A stretch of 64,000 bases of DNA from Hippopus hippopus. Lineage: Eukaryota > Mollusca > Bivalvia > Cardiida > Cardiidae. The stretch covers positions 27,611,587-27,675,586 of the forward strand of contig OX328107.1 of the NCBI GenBank assembly GCA_946811185.2, in the 5' to 3' direction. The translations under genes and the position numbers were made by a program. Position 1 is the first letter of the stretch; every line of letters starts with the position of its first letter. This document shows, piece after piece, positions 41,501 through 51,510 of the stretch. Below the pieces are notes generated by a model that ran no database searches, was not told where the DNA came from, and saw only the letters and a list, made by a program, of their open reading frames with translations.

Positions 41501-43704
41501 GGGTCAAAAAGTAGGTCACCAGGACAAATCTTAGAAAAAGCTTGTGAGCACTCCAGAGGCCACATTTTCAGCCATGCTACTTTTGAAACTCAATCAGGAC
41601 ATTTGTTTTGATGGTATCTTAGACAAATTGAATATTGGGTCATCTTGGGTCAAAGTGTAGGTCACTAGGCCAAATCACAGAAAAACCTTGTGTGCAGTCT
41701 AGAGGCCACATTTTCAGCCAGATACTCTTGAAACTTGGTCAGAATGTTTTGATTGATGATATCTCAATTAAGTTTGAAATTGGGTCATGTAAGGTCAAAA
41801 AGTAGGTCACTGGGCCAAATCTTAGAAAAACCTTGCATGCACTCTAGAGGCCACATTTTCAGCCAGATACTCTTGACTTTTGGTGAAAATGTTTGTCTTA
41901 CTGATTTCTCAGACAAGTTTAAAATTGGGTCATGTCGGGTCAAAAAGTAGGTCACTGAGCCAACTCGTAGGACAACCTTGTGTGTACTTTAGAGGCTACA
42001 TTTCCAGCCAGATACCCATGAAACTAAGGCGAAATCTGTTTGCAATTGGGTTATGTGGGGTTAAAAAGTAGGGCACTGGGCTGAATCTTAGAAAAGCCCT
42101 GTGTTCACCATAGAGGCCACATTGTCAGCCTGATACTCATAAAACTTGGTTAGAAAAGTTATCTTGATGATTTCTTAGACAAGTTTGAAATTGGGTTGTG
42201 TCGGGTCAAAAAGTAGGTCACTGGGCCATCTTGTAGGAAAACCTTATGTGCACTTTAGAAACCACATTTTCAGTCAAAAACTCTTGAAACTTGGTCAGAA
42301 TGTTTGTATTGTTGATATCACTGACAAGTTTGAAATTGAGTCACTTCCAGCCAAAAAGTAGGTCACACTGATACATGTATGTTTTACATCATAAAATCAG
42401 GATCTCTTCAGCTTCATCAGCCCTAGATGACTTTATTCAGGTGAGCGCTTTGGGCCAATGGCCCTCTTGTTTTTCCTATCCAGAAAGTTGTGTGTACATA
42501 TTTCAAGGCTGGATTGAGGCAAATTGCAACGATTCTGAGCTGTACTTTATATGCAAGAGAGAAGGTATGTAATCTTTGTTGAACTCTTCCCTTCATAGTT
42601 TGTGTTTAGACTATTCCACATGAAGGATAAAGGAAGAAAACAGTCTTAGGAACTACCTCAGTTGAGCCAGCAACTTGTATTAGGCATGAAATGAACCTGT
42701 TCTAAGCAAGCAACTGTCCTGTTCAAGCACTTTTAGGTGCATTTTTGATACAGGTTGCACTTTCTTTGTAGCCATGATCTTGAAAACAGCATGGTAGCAA
42801 AGCAATTGTTCTTTCTGAGAAATTTCTCTATTTGGCACTTTATTTTCTAAATCTGCCTGCAATGACAGCATTAGGTTGTCTAAATTTGCTTTTCCCTTGT
42901 CAAGTCTCAAAATTCCAAAAAGATGCAACATTTTTTGTCCCTACAGTAGTTGAGGCTAACACATGTGTAGTGACCAGTCCACCTGTTGAAGTCACATCTG
43001 ATAGCTCGTCTGATGTAATGATTGGTGAGACCAATTCAAGCAGCCCACAAACAGACAAGGCATACAAAATTACTACAACTCACTATTATCCTAACTCAGA
43101 GGCCAAAAAAAGTAACTATGATGGAACAGCATCAACTGGTAGCCAAAAAGGAAGAACTCGAGCAACTGAAACTTACTCAGTTGTAAAGCATGTGACAGAG
43201 AGTATGCACAATCAAAAAAAAAATCGCTTTGAAATGTCCACGTATACTGAGAAAACAACATACATCTCTACCTTGCCTAATACCGTTAAAGTATCAACAG
43301 AGGCACAATTCCGCACTGTAACTGATCAAAAACGTGTCAGTTTATATACAGATGACAAAGAGAAACCTTCCAGACAAACTACTGTAACAAATAACAAAAA
43401 TGATGTTGAAGACATGACTCCCACCTGGGAAGAGACATTTGAAGAGCTACTGAAAGATATGACGGTGAAGAAAAAGCCAGTTTACCATACACGAGAGGCT
43501 GAAAACAGTACAGCAATAGGCTCTATATCCATATTGTTTTTGGTTGCAATTGTATTTGGGATTGTCCTACTGGACATAAGCACAATAAGAAACCACTGGA
43601 AAATGTTTCAAAACAACACTAAAGATTTTTGTTCAAAGTGTAAGAAAGAAAGACAAGCTAAGGCCAATGATGTCCTGGAATTAGTTATTATTACAGATGA
43701 ATAA
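38482..43704 (+). CDS. C-type lectin domain membrane protein (five exons)
   Basis: Exons 38482-38560, 39253-39409, 40020-40141, 42484-42564 and 42947-43704 join to 1,197 bases, 398 residues plus a stop, with matching phases (1, 2, 1, 1). Order: signal peptide (1 to about 24), C-type lectin domain (about 28-145: opening C-W, ACEREN, VWIGL, SWVDGS, ESCVYI, GWIEANC, FICKR), Ser/Thr/Lys-rich stalk (about 147-330), one membrane helix (SISILFLVAIVFGIVLL, about 338-355), and a 43-residue cytoplasmic tail with CSKCKK. The EPN/QPD sugar-binding triplet and the WND motif are absent, so calcium-dependent sugar binding is doubtful. The layout suggests a cell-surface receptor or adhesion protein, and no specific orthologue was recognised. 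A repeat element ends just before exon 4. Confidence 0.85.
38848..38975 (-). repeat. Family A MITE, left part
   Basis: 'attctttacaaaacaaggaa' to 'tattgtgggaaaagg'. It is truncated at the hairpin and lies in intron 1 of the lectin-like gene. Confidence 0.55.
39253..39409 (+). CDS. Lectin-like gene exon 2
   Basis: Acceptor 'tttgtgttctttacag', donor GTAAGC. It encodes ICWSTFGKF through ACEREN to DQFLQAF, the first half of the lectin fold. Confidence 0.85.
39548..39760 (-). repeat. Family A MITE, intronic
   Basis: 'ctacaccaaacggcaaattt' to 'ttaaaactcttactgtgttg', with the full hairpin 'gagaaaatgctgattaccag'. Confidence 0.65.
40020..40141 (+). CDS. Lectin-like gene exon 3
   Basis: Acceptor 'catttttctcattgtag', donor GTACAT. 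It encodes VPVWIGLYRKG and SWVDGSELNY, the WIGL core. Confidence 0.85.
40158..40411. repeat. Family C1 palindromic element, intronic
   Basis: It begins 'actctgtgaaaagggggctt' and has the weak core 'gtcagtatgtgcagtctgtg' / 'caggctgatatg', then 'aactttttgcagattgtaaa' and 'gtcagagcatggctta'. Confidence 0.6.
40434..40652 (-). repeat. Family A MITE, intronic
   Basis: TTAACCCTCTACCAAATGTC to 'ggattgtgttgtaaagagat'. Half the hairpin is deleted. Confidence 0.7.
40927..41145 (+). repeat. Family A MITE, intronic
   Basis: 'gcccattaccagacaattgc' to 'gatgtttggtaaagagcc', with the hairpin 'aaatcctggaagctggcatt'. Confidence 0.6.
41311..42470 (+). mobile_element. Element E copy, intron 3 of lectin-like gene
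   Basis: The head 'agctcgcctgagcacaaagt' and tail 'caggtgagcgctttgggcca' plus 'atggccctcttg' match the copy at 19.6 kb. Inside are about seven diverged units with 'gaggccacattttcag' and 'aaaaagtaggtcactgggcc'. Its end is only 13 bases from exon 4. Confidence 0.85.
42484..42564 (+). CDS. Lectin-like gene exon 4
   Basis: Acceptor 'ttgtttttcctatccag', donor GTATGT. It encodes ESCVYIFQGWIEANCNDSE and LYFICKRE, the last three lectin cysteines. Confidence 0.85.
42947..43704 (+). CDS. Lectin-like gene exon 5 (stalk, membrane helix, tail)
   Basis: Acceptor 'ttttttgtccctacag'. 251 residues to TAA. It begins VVEANTCVVTSPPVEV, continues as a Thr/Ser-rich stalk, then the membrane helix and tail ending VIITDE. 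The open frame extends upstream of the acceptor by chance. Confidence 0.85.
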
Positions 43705-45270
43705 TGCCTTCTCTCGAATATAAACACATTTTGGGACTTTAATTGAGGTATACACAATGTTTTAAAATCCCAAATCTCAGTGATTTTTTTTTTTTCATTT
43801 TCAATTTCTGCATCTACTTTTTTGCCATCTGCATCCTGTTTATTCTGAAAATCTCTGTAATTGAATCCAGTCATGATTATTAGTACAATGCAAAATTACT
43901 AAAACATATTTTAACTGCTCTGTTCTGCAAATACTGCACTAGTACTTCTAGCTAATGGTTTTCTTTTTTTCATCGTAAGCATCCTGTGTTTGTTCGTATG
44001 CCTTCTGTTATAGCTCTCTATTTATCTAGCTTATTTCATGGCATGGTTTCTTTTCATCCTTCAATTTGCCTGTTTGTCATTGAACTTTTTCATTTTAAAA
44101 GGATAATTCATGTTTTACATACTTGTTTACATTGAGAATTTTAAAAATTTGTCTGGTGAAAAACTACAAGGCCTAAAATGGTGATATTTGATATGTACAG
44201 TCAATGCCTGTAAGTATTTTGTCAAATTGTGGATTCCCATTGATTTACGTGCATTTTTTAGTCTGCAGATGGTGCTTCTGACTATGCAATTACATGTACA
44301 AGGAAAACTAAACTGGCAGAAAGCAAGGTTACTGGGGCTTTCTACGCAAAAATGCTGTTGTTGTTCCTCGCCTGACACTTACTTGTAGCTATCTAGAACC
44401 TAGTGATGTTACTCTATTAGATGGATATTATTTAAGAACTATTTTTCAAAAGATTTGATCTCTTGTAAACAGATAAATTATTATCTTATATTGTATTGGT
44501 CTGAAAACATATATTTCAGTGTCAAATTTATTTTTCCTTTATTTTTGTTATATGAGTTTCATAACAATAACTTCAATTTTTTAACCCACAATCAATTAAA
44601 GAGTACACTTTGGTCAAATTGCTTGTATATCGATGGGGGAGTCCAAATTTGTTGAAACATTTATAGCCACTGGTGTAGCTTCATCTTGTGGCTCTTATAA
44701 TCAAAGTTGTTTATACCGTTTCCCCTGGTCAAAGATGGTGGGGAGCAAAGTCATGTGTTCTACATCTATATAGAGGTCTATAGAAAAGTGTATAAAGAAT
44801 CCTATTGTCTGAAACCATATGTAGAGTGTAAATACTTGATTCATTGCATCATCTCATATTAATGCCTCAATTTTGTTTATTTTCTGGCATACATCATTAA
44901 TTTACCATGCAAAAAAAGAAAAAACACACACACAAAAAAAAAGGTTGAGGGGGGATTGTTACAATTGGGCTTGAAACCACTAAAACAGCATAGTAAGTAG
45001 GCATTGTGAATTGAACAAATATTGAAATAATTGAAGTGCAATTTCTCAAAACCAATGGTTTGGAATCCAGCCAAATTTGATAGGGTTTCAGTACTAATTG
45101 CATAAAATAATCCCTGCAAATAATATGGACTGTGTTCAGTAAACAAGACTAAGTCTTTAAATAGTTTCTTTTCCTAAACTGATAGCATGATTTTCTTCAT
45201 TTTTGGTAGGGTCCCATCCCTTAATAATACAGATTATCTGTGCAAGTTTCAAAGAAATGAATAAAAATTG
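43705..45270. other. 3' flank of the lectin-like gene
   Basis: Probably 3' UTR followed by intergenic sequence. AATAAA at 45260 is the first poly(A) signal I noticed and is far from the stop. No other feature was recognised. Confidence 0.35.
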
Positions 45271-45275
45271 CGGAC

Positions 45276-45496
45276 TTAACCCTTTTCCTGCTAAATAAGT
45301 GAAACGAAACTTATGAAAAAATGAAAGTCGATAGTAAAAACCCAAATTTTGCTATTTCAGAGGTATTTATTGGGGAAAGATATCTCTTTACCAGACAGTA
45401 TAGATTCAAGATCAAACTGCATGTTCTGTGCAGTCTGATCTTGATCTACACGGGCTTCAAAAGGTCCTCAGGTCGATCTTAGCAGCATTAAGGTTA
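45276..45496 (-). repeat. Family B MITE, complete, inverted
   Basis: TTAACCCTTTTCCTGCTAAA to 'agcagcattaaggttaa', with the hairpin 'gatcaaactgcatgttctgt' / 'gcagtctgatcttgatctac'. Confidence 0.8.
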
Positions 45497-45916
45497 ATCA
45501 CATTAACATGAAATGTATATTTTCAACTTTAAATGGGTACTTTTCCCTTACTAATTATCCAATTTTTTTTCAAAACTGATAGGCATCAAGCTGTTCATGA
45601 TATAAAGCAGCAGTGCAAGTTTCATGAAAATCAAATAAAAAATGCAGACTAAATCACGTAAGCAAGAAATGTAAATTTTCAGCTTGAAATGGCTACTTTT
45701 CCATTATTATTTGTCAGCTATTTTTCCAAATCAATAGGATTCAAGCAATTGATAATATAAAGCAACTGTGCATGTTTCATGAAAATCTAAAGCAGCTTTA
45801 CTTAATAGAGTAGGACCAAGATCTAAAAATTAAAAAAAAAAAAGGGGGGGTGATGCAATTACTAAAGTAACATTTTTTTGAGGTAGGTTTCTCAAACTTG
45901 GTATGGTAATTGGTCT

Positions 45917-46024
45917 GGATTTGCATTTTGCTGGTTACCAGCATTTTCTTCTTTTCCCACAATGTTTTCAAAAGTCATTTTCCCTGGGGTTTTTAAAACT
46001 CGGGATTGTGTGGTAAAGGGTTAA
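45917..46024 (-). repeat. Family A MITE, right half
   Basis: 'gctggttaccagcattttct' to 'gggattgtgtggtaaagg' and TTAA at 46021-46024. Confidence 0.7.
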
Positions 46025-46235
46025 GCAATTTCTCAATCTGTCAAAACTTTCATGAAGAAATTTCTTATGCAGACCTGTAGACTAATTGCACTACATTGGA
46101 TATGCAGTCCTGATCATGGATCTACACTTTCTTGTTTAAAGAAAATATCCAGGCAAAAAGGCAAAAACAGCCTTCAATTTGAAACCCTTCCATCTTGTCT
46201 GCAGACTGAAATGCCTATCTGCAATCTTCAATATA

Positions 46236-46482
46236 TTAACCCTTTACCAAACAATCCAATGTTTTATGATCATGAGGATGACTGCATGCTTTTGAAAACA
46301 ATTTTGAAAAAGAAAAAAATACTGGTAAGCCATATTTGTTTCTTTTTCCAAGAATATTACTGACCCTTTCAAAGACAAATCTCTTTATTTAGGCCCATTT
46401 CTTTGCTTTTTGTATGTCAGATGCGAGTGCTTCCAATATAATTATGTAAGTCGAATTAATTTTTGTTTAGTTAAAAGTTAAT
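46236..46482 (+). repeat. Family A MITE, diverged
   Basis: TTAACCCTTTACCAAACAAT to 'tttttgtttagttaaaagtt'. The hairpin is disrupted around 'aaaatactggtaagcc'. Confidence 0.6.
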
Positions 46483-46519
46483 TCATGTATCGGTCATATG
46501 ACTGAATGTAATGATAACT

Positions 46520-46604
46520 GTGGACACCAGTCACACAATAACTTAATAGAATGGTACAATACACCAGTCACACAATAACTTAATAGAATGGTACAATACA
46601 CCTG
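46520..46604 (+). repeat. Direct duplication of about 41 bp
   Basis: 'caccagtcacacaataactt' followed by 'aatagaatggtacaatacac' occurs twice head to tail. Confidence 0.85.
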
Positions 46605-47088
46605 CCCACAGTCAGGTACTGCTAAATGTCAAATTGTGGGTAGGAAGTCATATCATCTAGACATTGCCAGACTGAAACTCTTTATGCTCTGATAGAGCAA
46701 TGATACTGCCATTTCTGCATGGTATTTGGTATAGAGCAACCATTTAGCAAACCAACATCACACAAAATAACAGATGAAAGTTTTTTCAACATTCTGGTTT
46801 CTTTTCTTGGTTGAGAGAGAATTCCAAGATTTATACCCTAAGATCAAGCGGAGTAAGTAAGAAAGGATTTTTTTTTGTCCATATCAGGAACAAATAAGAA
46901 ATTTACTTTATAATGGACAATGGTGAGCATGGTCTTTTTTTATTACAATGGTTTCTTTCCTGACAGTATGAACACCAAGCTTAGTTTGTCCGCTTTTATT
47001 TTCTGTTTGATTCTTCATTGAATGTTTAAGCCGTTGGGTGTTTGATAAATAATTGTATTTCAAGGCTTGTTTAGCCAGATTATCTCTG

Positions 47089-47308
47089 AACTCTTTATCA
47101 AACAATAAAATTTTGGACTCGACCATAATTTGTATTTGCAGATGATAAATGTAGATCAAATGATAGTTTTTGTCTTTAACAGAGTAGAAAACATTGCCAG
47201 AAAAGGCGAAAATGCTGGTTACCAGCATTTTCTCTTTTTCCTGCAATGTTTTTAAAAGTGTTCTTTTACAGAGCAGTTAAAACTCTGGATTGTGTGGTAA
47301 AGTGATAA
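47089..47308 (-). repeat. Family A MITE, near complete
   Basis: 'gaactctttatcaaacaata' to 'gattgtgtggtaaagtgat', with a full hairpin at 'gaaaatgctggttaccagca'. Confidence 0.7.
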
Positions 47309-47314
47309 ATATCA

Positions 47315-47520
47315 GACAGTGTGGATCCATGATCAGATTATAATCATGTTCTCTGCTGTTTGATCTGGATTTACACTTTCCTCTTACACTATTGAAGTTG
47401 TCAAGCTGGCTAAGGGTTACCCTTTCTAGAGCCTTAGGTTACAAAAGTAGCCTTGTAGGACTGCATAGATCAAGATTGGACTGCACAGATAGTATACTCT
47501 GATCTTTGTGCTACTGAATT
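47315..47520. repeat. Two family B-like hairpin fragments
   Basis: 'agtgtggatccatgatcaga' / 'gtttgatctggatttacact' (47318-47385), and 'catagatcaagattggactg' / 'atactctgatctttgtgcta' (47465-47513). Confidence 0.45.
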
Positions 47521-47651
47521 CTTTACTGTGCTTAAGTCTCTTATTTACAGCGGCATTGTATTTCCAGACCTTTAAAAAAAAACAATTTGTTCCTTTGGTG
47601 GCAATAAAGTAATTATTTGAATGAAACTTATACATAAACAGTGGTAATGGA

Positions 47652-47874
47652 TTAAGCCTTTTCCAGAAAATCACACGTTTTCATGACCTTATGAAAGAAA
47701 ACCTGAAAACATTGTGAGAAAAGGAGAAAATGCTGGTGTACACCATTTGCCTCTTTTCCAAAAATGTTTTCTTACCTTTCAAAGACGAATCCTGTTATTT
47801 TAGCCATATTCAGTTTCTTATCTGCAAATTCTTTGAACTTGGACAAGCCTAAAATTTTTTGTTTCATAAAGGGC
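47652..47874 (+). repeat. Family A MITE, diverged
   Basis: 'attaagccttttccagaaaa' to 'cctaaaattttttgtttcat', with a weak hairpin 'gaaaatgctggtgtacacca'. Confidence 0.6.
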
Positions 47875-48018
47875 AAAATGTGAATACTCCACCTGTACTT
47901 AAAAGGTTAAAAAATGCATTGAATATCAATACTGTAAAACAGAGCCAAATTCCATTTTCGCATCAAGTTTTCTCCCATGTGACCCATTTGCTACTGAATG
48001 ATAAAGTTGAGATGGCAT

Positions 48019-48026
48019 TATATAAG
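48019..48026 (+). promoter_or_regulatory. TATA box candidate (TATATAAG)
   Basis: A strong TATA match that would set transcription start near 48045-48055. That falls after the first Met of the following gene and before its second Met (48076). The same bases also form a donor-like AAG-GTAAGG, so an upstream exon is the alternative reading. Confidence 0.35.
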
Positions 48027-48042
48027 GTAAGGTTTTGGTACA

Positions 48043-48187
48043 ATGAAAGTTGGTTTAAGCATTACTGTAATAGCCATGACGACATTGCTAAACACTGTTG
48101 TATACGCTTTGCTTTGTCAACTTTGTATTGCAAATAGATGGTATTTGCCCACTTCCAGTGAGTTTTTGCCAGTAGATACAAAAACAG
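48043..48187 (+). CDS. Secreted precursor exon 1 (signal peptide)
   Basis: 48 codons plus one base in a frame open from 48031, ending FLPVDTKTG across the splice. Purine at -3 of both candidate Met codons. Confidence 0.6.
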
Positions 48188-51000
48188 GTAAGTACTGAGT
48201 GCTTTTTTCAAGATTTATCATCTTGTTCAATTTTTTTAGTCATGCGGAATAGTAATGCCGATATTGAGATAAAATGAACAATGAAATTGAAATCAAAATT
48301 TTAATGTCTGTTTGTCTGTCTCTCTCTCTCCTTTGATCTGTTCTGATGCTAACGGAATTTATTAATTATTACACTATATCAATTTTCACTTGGCTAAGTT
48401 AGAAGAAACATCAAGAAACTGTCATAGTCCTGTCATCTGGGTCGTTGTGCAAAAATTCTGAAATTTCCTCATATCTCTATTATTACCGGTACTAAAGATA
48501 TATGGCCTGCAACATGCATAAAGGGGCATTTGGACATTTGTGTAAAGTGTCATCTCGGATCAGCCTGTGCAGTCCGCGCAGGCTATTCAGAGACGGCACT
48601 TTATGACTATATTAGATTTTGTCCTACAGTAAACTTGCGCAAAACAGAAAATTACGTAAAAACGGAAAGTGTCGTCTCAGATTAGTCTGTGCGGACTGCA
48701 CAGACTGATCCAGGATGAAGCTTTACACAAATGTCCTAATGCCCCTTTTTGCGTGTTGCAGGCCATATAACAGTACTTCAGAATTGCTCTGATTCTTAGC
48801 TATCAAGAATGGGGCCTATAAAACAGGGGCATATTTTGAAACAGTTATGCCCCCTTTTTTTACTTACAAAAAAAAATACAGTCTTTTTCTTTACTAAAAC
48901 TTATTTTAAGAAATTGTCTTTGTTTATTAACTCTAGCACATTTTTTACAGTAATTAAAAAGTATCTTAAAACTAGATTTCGATTTCAGTTGCACCCTTTT
49001 ATTGTAAAGTTTTTGTTTCTTTTATATTAATAACTGATTGCTAGTTATAAAACTTTGAAATGACTTCCCTGCAGCAAGAGGCAATAATTGTATACAGGAA
49101 AACATGATGGATTGTATATAACATGTGATGAAAGAGCCAACTAGATTTTGTTTGGCAGGTTTTTGTGAAAATCCTGAAGAGTTTTCATATGCATTTATAA
49201 ATTTAAAACTGAAATATAAATAGAAATACATGTAGTAAACACTAGGAATCACCTAGTTTTGATATTTTTCTGTAGAATTTCCTATTCTATTAGAACTGGG
49301 GTAGTTGTTATTGCTTTACAAGTGATAAATAGATTTTGAACATAAATGAATATCAGTTGCACGTATAGCTCATTTGGTAGAGTCGCTTAGTTATGGTTTT
49401 GATGGATGTCTTGAATATTAATTCCCCCCTTATTTTTGCACAAAAAAGCAATTAGGCAAAATCAAGTTCCATACTCCTTTAACCCTTTACCACACAGCAA
49501 AATTTTAGACTCTTCCAAGTTGAAAGCATTTGCAGATGACAGTCTCAGTATGACTCAAATAATGCATTTTTTCTTTGATAGGGTAGAAAACATTGTGGCA
49601 AAAGGAGAAAATGCTGGTTACCAGCATTTTCTCCTTTTGCCACAATGTTTTCAAAAGGCATCTTCCTCAGGGTCGTTAAAAGTCGGCATTGAGTGGTAAA
49701 GGGTTAAAGGGGCATCAGCCAGATTTTAATCCAATTCTTTTTTCTGGTTGGGGGGGAGCAGGTGAGAGAGTTGATGATTTAAAGGAAAAATTATATGGAA
49801 ACGTCTTTTTACTCTTTGTTCGGGAGAAACAAGAAAAATGTGTTCAGAGAAAAAAAGGTTGAATTTGCAGGAACATGAACCTACCGCTTTCAAACCATAG
49901 TCAGTGTCTCTACCAACTGAGCTATGGGGCTAAGGATCATTGTCTGTGTTAGAGATTTATTCATCCCTTGTTATGCAATAACAGCTATACCTTTACTTAC
50001 AGGACAGGAAATTTTACAGTAAAAATAAAAAAAACTCTTGGTAATTTCTCGTGTTTTTAAACATGGAATACTATCTATGTTTTCATTTAAAAGCCATCTT
50101 TGCACACAAATAAAAAATAGTAGTTCTTATGACACTTATCTACATACACAAAAAATTGACATCTTTATTTCATACTTCCTATAAAATTTTGTTCTCAATA
50201 TTCAATACTGAAAAATCAAGAAGACTTATACCATGATATTAACCCACATCCTTCTAAATAAATTAAATGAAACTCTGGCTTATGGTAAAAACCCAAATAA
50301 TACTTTTTCAAACTTGTTTTTTGGAGAAAAATACCTCTTTATTGGACAGTGTAGATCCAAGATCAGACTGCTCATTCTGTGCAGTCTCATTTTGATTTAC
50401 ACTGTCCACAAAAGGTCAGAGAGTCACACTTAACAGCCAAAAGGTTAATCAGGATCAGAATCTGCAGTCTGATGTTGTAGATTCTATATTGTTTGACATT
50501 TTGTGAAGATTTTAAGGTTTAAAACAGCCTTGAACTGGCAATGTTCAGGCCAATTTAGTCACTGAAAATGTCAATTTTATTTATTTAGTCATCCAAAAAT
50601 CGATCAGTTAGAGTCTAATTGCCTTTCAGGTAGTGAAAATCTTCTTTCACAAATAAGGCCAGAAGTGTTGATGATGAGGCCACTCACATACTCAGAGGTG
50701 TTATCAGAAACCAAAGACTTGCAGTGGAGACCTTTACAGCCTGAAATCAGTTCCTCTGAGCAGAATATAGAACCGCTACCATGGTGGAGAATGTTTCCAA
50801 GAAATACCAGATTGTCAAAAAGTGCGTTACCTCTGCAAACAAATTGGTATGATCAAAGAGAAACCACAGACAGACTTCCTCAAAATGATGTCCTGTCATC
50901 AAAGCGAGGGTTGAAAAGTCCATTGTTTGATAGGCTAGTCTTTGCTAAACGATGTGTTGTTGGCCCTCGTGTACTCTGTCAAACTTCAAACTCAGGCTAA
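48043..51000 (+). CDS. Putative secreted peptide precursor (two exons)
   Basis: Exons 48043-48187 and 50630-51000 join in phase 1 to 516 bases, 171 residues plus a stop. The N-terminus MKVGLSITVIAMTTLLNTVV continues hydrophobic to Ala30, a good signal peptide; Met12 (48076) would also leave one. The middle (about 31-139) is a spacer with no domain. The C-terminal end is striking: Lys-Arg at 140-141, a 13-residue stretch (GLKSPLFDRLVFA), Lys-Arg at 155-156, then a 15-residue tail with Cys157 and Cys165 and a final Gly171. That is the usual layout of a neuropeptide or peptide hormone precursor, giving a possible disulfide-ring peptide with C-terminal amidation. I do not recognise the family. 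The donor (CAG-GTAAGT) and acceptor (TTTCAG) are both strong. Exon 1 is too short to show as a long open frame, so the gene is easily missed. Confidence 0.6.
48499..48770. repeat. Family C2 palindromic element, complete
   Basis: 'atatggcctgcaacatgcat' is mirrored by 'gcgtgttgcaggccatat'. Inner arms 'gtcatctcggatcagcctgt' and 'cagactgatccaggatgaag' are also inverted. It lies in the intron of the secreted-precursor gene. Confidence 0.8.
49362..49935. repeat. tRNA-like fragments flanking a MITE
   Basis: 'gtatagctcatttggtagag' (49366, + strand) and, on the minus strand, 'catagctcagttggtagaga' near 49930 both resemble tRNA box A. Neither has a full tRNA fold; they are probably SINE heads. Confidence 0.4.
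49479..49707 (-). repeat. Family A MITE, best copy (229 bp)
   Basis: TTAACCCTTTACCACACAGC to 'gagtggtaaagggttaa', with TTAA at both ends. The central hairpin has perfect 32-bp arms at 49586-49617 and 49621-49652 around a TTA loop. The inverted ends CCCTTTACCAC plus TTAA sites point to piggyBac-type mobilisation. Confidence 0.9.
50239..50447 (-). repeat. Family B MITE, inverted
   Basis: TTAACCCACATCCTTCTAAA to 'aacagccaaaaggttaa', hairpin 'agatcagactgctcattctg' / 'tgcagtctcattttgattta'. Confidence 0.75.
50630..51000 (+). CDS. Secreted precursor exon 2 (peptide region)
   Basis: Acceptor 'ctaattgcctttcag'. It reads SENLLSQIRPEVLMMRPLTY onward to LCQTSNSG and TAA. The frame is open right from the acceptor, so a start inside the exon is not needed. 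Confidence 0.65.
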
Positions 51001-51073
51001 TTAATTGCCCCTGGAACAAATTTGCTGCGAACACCTTTGAAAAAATGCCAATAATCAGCATGTGTTTAGGTTT

Positions 51074-51275
51074 GCGTTACTAGACCAAAATATTTTAGAC
51101 TCTTCCATACTGAAAGCATTTGCAGATTAGAAACTGAATTTGGCTGGATTCAAGGATTGTATCCAACCTCTTTCTAAATGTCGAAAACATTTGGAAAAGA
51201 AGAAATTTGCTTGGTAGCAGCACTTTTCCCACAATGTTTTCAAACGGCTTCTATGATGGGGATGGTAAACATCAT
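51074..51275 (-). repeat. Family A MITE, diverged
   Basis: 'gttactagaccaaaatattt' to 'aaacatcatttggtaaaagt'. The hairpin is shortened. Confidence 0.55.
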
Positions 51276-51510
51276 TTGGTAAAAGTTCAAAGTTAAGGTT
51301 TTCACATGTATACACAAAGTAGCGGCTGAAGGTGAAATTGTCAGTAATAGGCAATTTTTCTTTTTACCTTTATGTTTTTTCAAGTGCGGCAGTTGCAGGA
51401 CAAAGTAAGATGCTGTGACGATCACCATTTCAAAGTTTTAGATGAGTGGAGTTTTTTCCATTCTAAATTCACTGTAGTTCCTCACAAAACATAATGTTCT
51501 GGGTATCACA

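Larger units (their letters stand above)
48188..50629 (+). other. Intron of the secreted-precursor gene
   Basis: 2.4 kb holding a C2 palindrome, a complete family A MITE, a family B MITE and tRNA-like fragments. No other exon was recognised. Confidence 0.5.

Noticed and set aside
47859..48026. Exon ending at the donor-like GTAAGG at 48027
   Set aside because: Its frame does not join the next exon without a stop, part of it is family A MITE sequence, and the same bases form a TATA box.
49362..49440. Functional tRNA gene
   Set aside because: Only a box A-like stretch is present. There is no box B or acceptor-stem pairing.
43632..50640. Alternative splice from a GTAAGA inside the lectin-like gene's last exon (43640) to the exon at 50630
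   Set aside because: The phases fit, but the donor context is weak and the exon at 50630 joins far better to the signal-peptide exon at 48043-48187.
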